Below are positions 5,571 through 8,276 of a stretch of 8,276 nucleotides of DNA, piece after piece. The stretch is taken from the NCBI GenBank assembly GCA_964578835.1, contig CAZOEL010000141.1:1-8276 (forward strand), given 5' to 3'. Under the pieces are notes generated by a model. It did not search any database and was not told the DNA's origin. It saw only the letters and a list, made by a program, of their open reading frames with translations. Position numbers and translations under genes: made by a program. This DNA is from CAZOEL01 sp964578835 (lineage in GTDB: Bacteria; Desulfobacterota; Syntrophobacteria; Syntrophobacterales; Syntrophobacteraceae). The stretch's first letter is position 1; each line of letters opens with the position of its first letter.

Positions 5571-7283
5571 TCACTTTTTTCCGGTCTTCGATTTCATAAA
5601 ACTTGCGTACATGGCGGGGCTTATTCGCGAGAAGCGGTCGAAATCCGCCATCCATTCCATCCCGGGAACGATCGCCTTCACTACGGGAATGCCCAAATCT
5701 TTTCGGGTGAGATCCACATAGATGGGGGTGTAGCCATTCGAGCCGAGCACCGCCTCGAGGATGCTCAGATCTCGGGTGGAATCTCCTGTGCTGTAATCGG
5801 GCAGCTCCTCGAATCGCACCGTCGGCAGCCGCTCGGGGCCGGCAGATGACGGCGGGCCGCCGGGAAAAGGGTAGGGCGTTTCTGTAAGGGCGGAGAGAAG
5901 CGCCCTTTTTGCGTCCAGATGAGCCCCGGTTCCTTTTACAATCTGGCCGCGCGGTCCCACGACAAAGCACTTGTAGCAGGGGACGCCATGGCTCTTGCCG
6001 AGATCCTGGAACTGGACCCGAACGCCTTTGGTCTCGTATTCCGCGAGCAGCGCCCCGACGTCGGGGGCTTCGGCCTCCACTCTAAAGCATCTGGCGGGAT
6101 CGTAGGGCGTCGTCCCTTCGCAGTCGCGCTCGATCACCTCCAGTAGAGCGCTCATTTTCGCCTGTTCCATGGTGATGCCCGAGGCGAGGCCGGTTGATCC
6201 GAGACCGCTGAACAGATTGATCTCATCGAGGTTACAGAAAAGGAAGACGCATTGTGCGGGAACGAGCGCCGGCTTGGGACCGGAAAGGCCCTGCCGCTGG
6301 GCGCGCATCCAGTAAAGAGGCTCATCTTCATACGGCGCCTCCAGACCGAGACTGTTCGGATCGAGGGCGGCGTCGCCGTTTGCCGCGAGCTCGCCATAAG
6401 TGGCATGGGTGAGCGGGTAGTCTTCGACATAGCCAAGGATGCCCTCCGGACCGACGCTGGCGAAAGAAGAGCAGCGCTCGACCATTTCCATCGAGTAGGA
6501 GGCGCGCGCCGCTTCTCTCGTAAGGCCTTTTCCGTAGCTCGTCTGAATGCCGGAAAAGGTGAAATCGTGCCTGCCGTTTCGGACTGCAGTCTCGACTCGC
6601 CATTTCCGCAAAAAACCGTACGGGCTAAGGGAAGAGCTGTGTCTCGTCTCGCTTCCCGCAATCACATCGATTGACTGCAGGCGGCGCAGGGCGAGCAAGG
6701 CTACCTCTTCGGCCGGAAGCGCGACATTTGGCGGAAGAACGGCGCTCTGTGACAGCTTGGCGTGAATCTCTCTTACGTGAGCCCCGGCCCCGGGCGTAGA
6801 CATGGAAGACTCCCCCTCATAAAGCGGCGCGAGGCCTGCATCCTCCAGCAAGGAAAGATCCCGGTGCGAGGATGCGTTTTCTTCAAAGAGGCGCACCCAG
6901 GCGTAGTGCAGTTCTCGGTCCGGAAGCAGGCTCCATTTGATGTCTATCTGAGGTGTATAAGGCAGAAGACTCAGGATTTCTTCCCTGCTCAGCCGACTCT
7001 GAAGCGGGGCCAGGTGTCGGAAGGAAAAGGACGCTTCGTAAAGAAGCGCCACAACGATCGGATCGCGGCCCCTCGCCAGTTCGAGCATCCCGGCCGCGTT
7101 TGCTTCATCCAGCCTGCCGATCATCTCGAGCAGATAGCGGTGCATGAAATCGTCGAAAGGACGCTGCCTGAGATAAGCGAGATATTCATCGAAGGAACCC
7201 TCTTTTACCGGGTGACAGCCGAAATATCCCACCCCGGAAGTCGTAGACTCCAGCCGCAGTTCGTATTGCATTCGAGCGCTCAT
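5571..7283 (-). CDS. YcaO-domain protein with helical N-terminal extension (570 aa)
   Basis: YcaO proteins use ATP to activate a backbone amide, forming azoline rings or thioamides in peptides and proteins; E. coli YcaO assists RimO in ribosomal protein S12 methylthiolation. The domain spans about 205-545. Seen motifs are Sx3ExxER (Ser262, Glu266, Glu269, Arg270), the second acidic helix SALLEVIER (378-386), GTGAHLDAKRALLSALTE (451-468) and the closing IPVVKAIVPGMEW (532-544). The usual Gln of the Qx3R motif, expected three residues after Glu468, is replaced by Tyr471 in TETPYPFPGGPP, so nucleotide binding may differ. Residues 1-200 are mostly helical, carry no ThiF or zinc-binding pattern I recognise, and differ from E. 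coli YcaO, whose extra domain is C-terminal. There is no PxPxP tail. The ATG at 7283-7281 follows AAGGA at 7298-7294, a long 10-base spacing; Met5 is a weaker alternative. It is a single gene with no visible precursor peptide, TfuA or E1-like partner. Domain call firm, substrate unknown. Confidence 0.88.
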   Translation of the reverse strand: MSARMQYELRLESTTSGVGYFGCHPVKEGSFDEYLAYLRQRPFDDFMHRYLLEMIGRLDEANAAGMLELARGRDPIVVALLYEASFSFRHLAPLQSRLSREEILSLLPYTPQIDIKWSLLPDRELHYAWVRLFEENASSHRDLSLLEDAGLAPLYEGESSMSTPGAGAHVREIHAKLSQSAVLPPNVALPAEEVALLALRRLQSIDVIAGSETRHSSSLSPYGFLRKWRVETAVRNGRHDFTFSGIQTSYGKGLTREAARASYSMEMVERCSSFASVGPEGILGYVEDYPLTHATYGELAANGDAALDPNSLGLEAPYEDEPLYWMRAQRQGLSGPKPALVPAQCVFLFCNLDEINLFSGLGSTGLASGITMEQAKMSALLEVIERDCEGTTPYDPARCFRVEAEAPDVGALLAEYETKGVRVQFQDLGKSHGVPCYKCFVVGPRGQIVKGTGAHLDAKRALLSALTETPYPFPGGPPSSAGPERLPTVRFEELPDYSTGDSTRDLSILEAVLGSNGYTPIYVDLTRKDLGIPVVKAIVPGMEWMADFDRFSRISPAMYASFMKSKTGKK

Positions 7284-7362
7284 TGTCGTTTTTTCCTTTT
7301 ATCTGAAGCTAAAGAATTGCCAGAGCAAAAAGATTCGCCGTTCGCTGGGCTCAGTAGTAAAT

Positions 7363-7396
7363 CAGATTCTTGAAGACGCGTGTCTTCAAGAATCTG
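7363..7396. repeat. Perfect 15-bp-arm palindrome upstream of the YcaO gene
   Basis: CAGATTCTTGAAGAC pairs perfectly with GTCTTCAAGAATCTG around a 4-base GCGT centre. It lies 80 bases upstream of the YcaO start codon. On neither strand does a T-run follow, so a standard terminator is unlikely. A dimeric regulator site, a leader RNA hairpin or the end of a small element are all possible. Confidence 0.85.
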
Positions 7397-7562
7397 GAGG
7401 ATGCGCGCCAAAATGGGGAGAGGCGAACCCGGTTAGTATATCAGGCCTCCGGGTGGGTGTGAAGCTATGCCAAGAAAAGGCCAGGACCAACTTGTTCTGC
7501 GATGATCGAACAATCCTAACGCCGAGATAGCCTCTATTCCAGTTGCTTCTGCGTTGGAGCCA

Positions 7563-7685
7563 GCCCTGAAAGGGCGAGATAACCACTTTCCGGATTTTCC
7601 GCCTCTTCAGGGCTCCGGGGAGGGTTTGTGCGGCTATCGGACCCGGGGCAACGCCCCGGGCTATGGTATTTCGCCCTTTAAGGGC
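7563..7685. repeat. Palindromic repeat cluster (dispersed-repeat type)
   Basis: Three versions of one small palindrome bracket the unit: GCCCTGAAAGGGC (7563-7575), the reverse-oriented GCCTCTTCAGGGC (7601-7613) and GCCCTTTAAGGGC (7673-7685). Between the last two lies a strong hairpin, CCCGGGGC (7642-7649) with GCCCCGGG (7653-7660), loop AAC. The left unit continues into GGGCGAGATAACCA and, read on the opposite strand, the right unit into GGGCGAAATACCA, so the two ends are inverted copies. This layout resembles non-coding dispersed repeats that I recall from large environmental genomes. No transposase is present. Confidence 0.65.
7642..7660. repeat. Strong GC hairpin inside the repeat cluster
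   Basis: The 8-bp arms CCCGGGGC and GCCCCGGG are perfect complements around the 3-base loop AAC. No T-run follows on either strand, so this is part of the repeat rather than a terminator. Confidence 0.6.
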
Positions 7686-7744
7686 TTTCACGAGAAGCAT
7701 TTGGGAGTGAAGTACGGGGCGTAAGGCAATTCACAAAAGACAAC

Positions 7745-8112
7745 CTACCGATAATTCTTAAAAAGATTAATATCTTGCTGGTGGTGGTGAGATTTGTTTC
7801 CAGATTTCCAAACAGCAGGAAGAAAATCCATGGGTATGGCTGATGCCTGAAATCGTCCGGCTTGAAAATGCAGGTCCCATTGACGGTAATCAAAACGCCG
7901 TTCACCCGGTTTGATCTATTCTTCTCGCCATTGAAGACCGTGAGCTTCATCGTCGGGGAAGCGGAGCTGAAGGTTTTGGCTTCTACCGCTAAGCCAATCA
8001 ACAGACCGCAGGCAGTATGAAAGCCCACCCGGCAAAACAACCCACTGGCACAACCACCACAAACCAAGGCAATTCAAAAGAAGCCAACAATAGCCAAAAT
8101 TATCGATCCCAT
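7745..8112 (-). pseudogene. Broken lipoprotein gene with one small beta-sandwich domain
   Basis: Reading the minus strand from the ATG at 8112-8110, preceded by AAAGG, gives MGSIILAIVGFF, then an in-frame TGA (8076-8074), then IALVCGGCASG in the same frame. Joined, these make a plausible lipoprotein signal peptide with a CGGC lipobox-like end. Further on comes MKLTVFNGEKNRSNRV followed by NGVLITVNGTCIFKPDDF, which closely fits a family of secreted small beta-sandwich domains with the pattern NRVxxAxVxxNGxxVxxPxDFNQ. After DFRHQ the frame loses family character, while the frame reached by losing one base reads PAVWKSGNKS and ends at a TAG (7747-7745), as if a single-base deletion occurred. Two lesions make it a pseudogene. 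The original role would have been an exported adhesive or structural domain. The TGA is not recoding by code change, since neighbouring genes end in TGA. The repeat cluster adjoins it. Confidence 0.55.
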
Positions 8113-8143
8113 ATTTACCTTTATTATTAGACGTTTAATCCAG

Positions 8144-8159
8144 TTGTAAAATGCAACCG
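8144..8159. repeat. Second copy of the TTGCAAAATGCAACCG motif
   Basis: TTGTAAAATGCAACCG here matches 5496-5511 at 15 of 16 positions. It lies 32-47 bases upstream of the start of the broken lipoprotein gene on the minus strand, a promoter-like position. The palindrome is imperfect in this copy because TTGTA replaces TTGCA. Confidence 0.6.
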
Positions 8160-8214
8160 CCAAACACCTATAAATTGCAAAGAGTTATGCATCTAAACAA
8201 AATAATCTACGATA

Positions 8215-8276
8215 TCATGGGCATGCAGGACCTCTCGCCCCCACTTCTTTTAGCTTGACCAAGGGGATTTCTTCAA
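8215..8276 (-). CDS. Possible C-terminal end of a gene entering from the right edge
   Basis: The minus strand read from 8274 gives 19 codons, EEIPLVKLKEVGARGPACP, then TGA (8217-8215). The mix of charged and hydrophobic residues looks like a real protein C-terminus, whereas the other two minus frames have early stops or odd composition. If real, it would lie 102 bases upstream of the broken lipoprotein gene on the same strand. The fragment is too short to identify and may be chance. Confidence 0.35.
   Translation of the reverse strand, partial: EEIPLVKLKEVGARGPACP

Larger units (their letters stand above)
7284..7744. other. Upstream region of the YcaO gene, repeat-rich, no gene seen
   Basis: The 461 bases hold the palindrome at 7363-7396 and the repeat cluster at 7563-7685. 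The stretch 7284-7362 must hold the YcaO promoter if it is local; on the minus strand, TTGCTC followed by AGATAA near the start codon is the only faint candidate and I do not call it. Stretch 7397-7562 shows ACCCGG and CCGGGT as short opposed arms near 7428-7453 but nothing recognisable otherwise. A 104-codon minus-strand open frame across 7386-7700 is made of the repeats and is not a gene. Confidence 0.55.

Noticed and set aside
6762..7373. 203-codon plus-strand open frame
   Set aside because: Antisense to the N-terminal part of the YcaO protein; no recognisable motif and no RBS.
7386..7700. 104-codon minus-strand open frame
   Set aside because: It is the translation of the palindromic repeat cluster; low-complexity basic sequence with no family character.
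7284..7744. Search for a YcaO precursor peptide
   Set aside because: No short frame with an RBS and a Cys/Ser/Thr-rich core was found near the YcaO gene on either strand.
8074..8076. In-frame TGA as recoding (selenocysteine or alternative genetic code)
   Set aside because: larE and the YcaO gene use TGA as a normal stop, no selenocysteine insertion hairpin is evident after it, and the same gene has a second lesion.
1..8276. CRISPR array, tRNA or rRNA genes
   Set aside because: No regularly spaced direct repeats and no cloverleaf or rRNA-like conserved stretches were seen.

Overview
The window looks like chromosomal DNA of a Gram-negative (diderm), probably uncultivated bacterium. It carries a predicted periplasmic lipoprotein, a membrane histidine kinase with a periplasmic sensor region, and a second, decayed lipoprotein. 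GC content is moderate and the standard genetic code is used (larE and the YcaO gene both end in TGA). I cannot name the phylum. A GC-rich dispersed repeat near the right end is of a kind I associate with large environmental genomes such as Planctomycetota, Verrucomicrobiota or Desulfobacterota-like lineages, but that is only an impression.

Left part (1-811, minus strand): an unbroken coding region for an ATP-grasp (RimK-type) ligase-like protein enters from the left edge with its C-terminus cut off. A 371-base divergent intergenic region follows.

Centre (1183-5359, plus strand): four closely spaced genes look like one transcription unit. They are a small two-helix membrane protein, LarE (the sacrificial sulfur transferase of nickel-pincer cofactor synthesis, with the three cysteines of the Fe-S-type LarE), a NitT/TauT-type substrate-binding lipoprotein, and a two-TM HAMP-PAS histidine kinase that starts 12 bases after the lipoprotein stop. 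No transporter permease or ATPase and no response regulator lie between or beside them. The simplest reading is that the lipoprotein works as the ligand-sensing partner of the kinase rather than as a transporter subunit.

Right part (5571-8276, minus strand): a 570-residue YcaO-domain protein converges on the kinase. It has about 200 residues of unrecognised, mostly helical N-terminal sequence, and I see no precursor peptide, TfuA or ThiF-like partner. Upstream of it come a perfect 15-bp-arm palindrome, a roughly 120-base palindromic repeat cluster, a broken lipoprotein gene (in-frame TGA in the signal peptide plus a probable frameshift), and possibly the last 19 codons of another minus-strand gene entering from the right edge. 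Two near-identical copies of a TTGCAAAATGCAACCG motif lie 2.6 kb apart, one in the kinase/YcaO convergent gap and one just upstream of the broken lipoprotein gene.

No complete new system is proven here. The best leads are the lipoprotein-kinase sensor pair co-transcribed with an orphan larE, the unusual YcaO protein, and the repeated palindromic motif.
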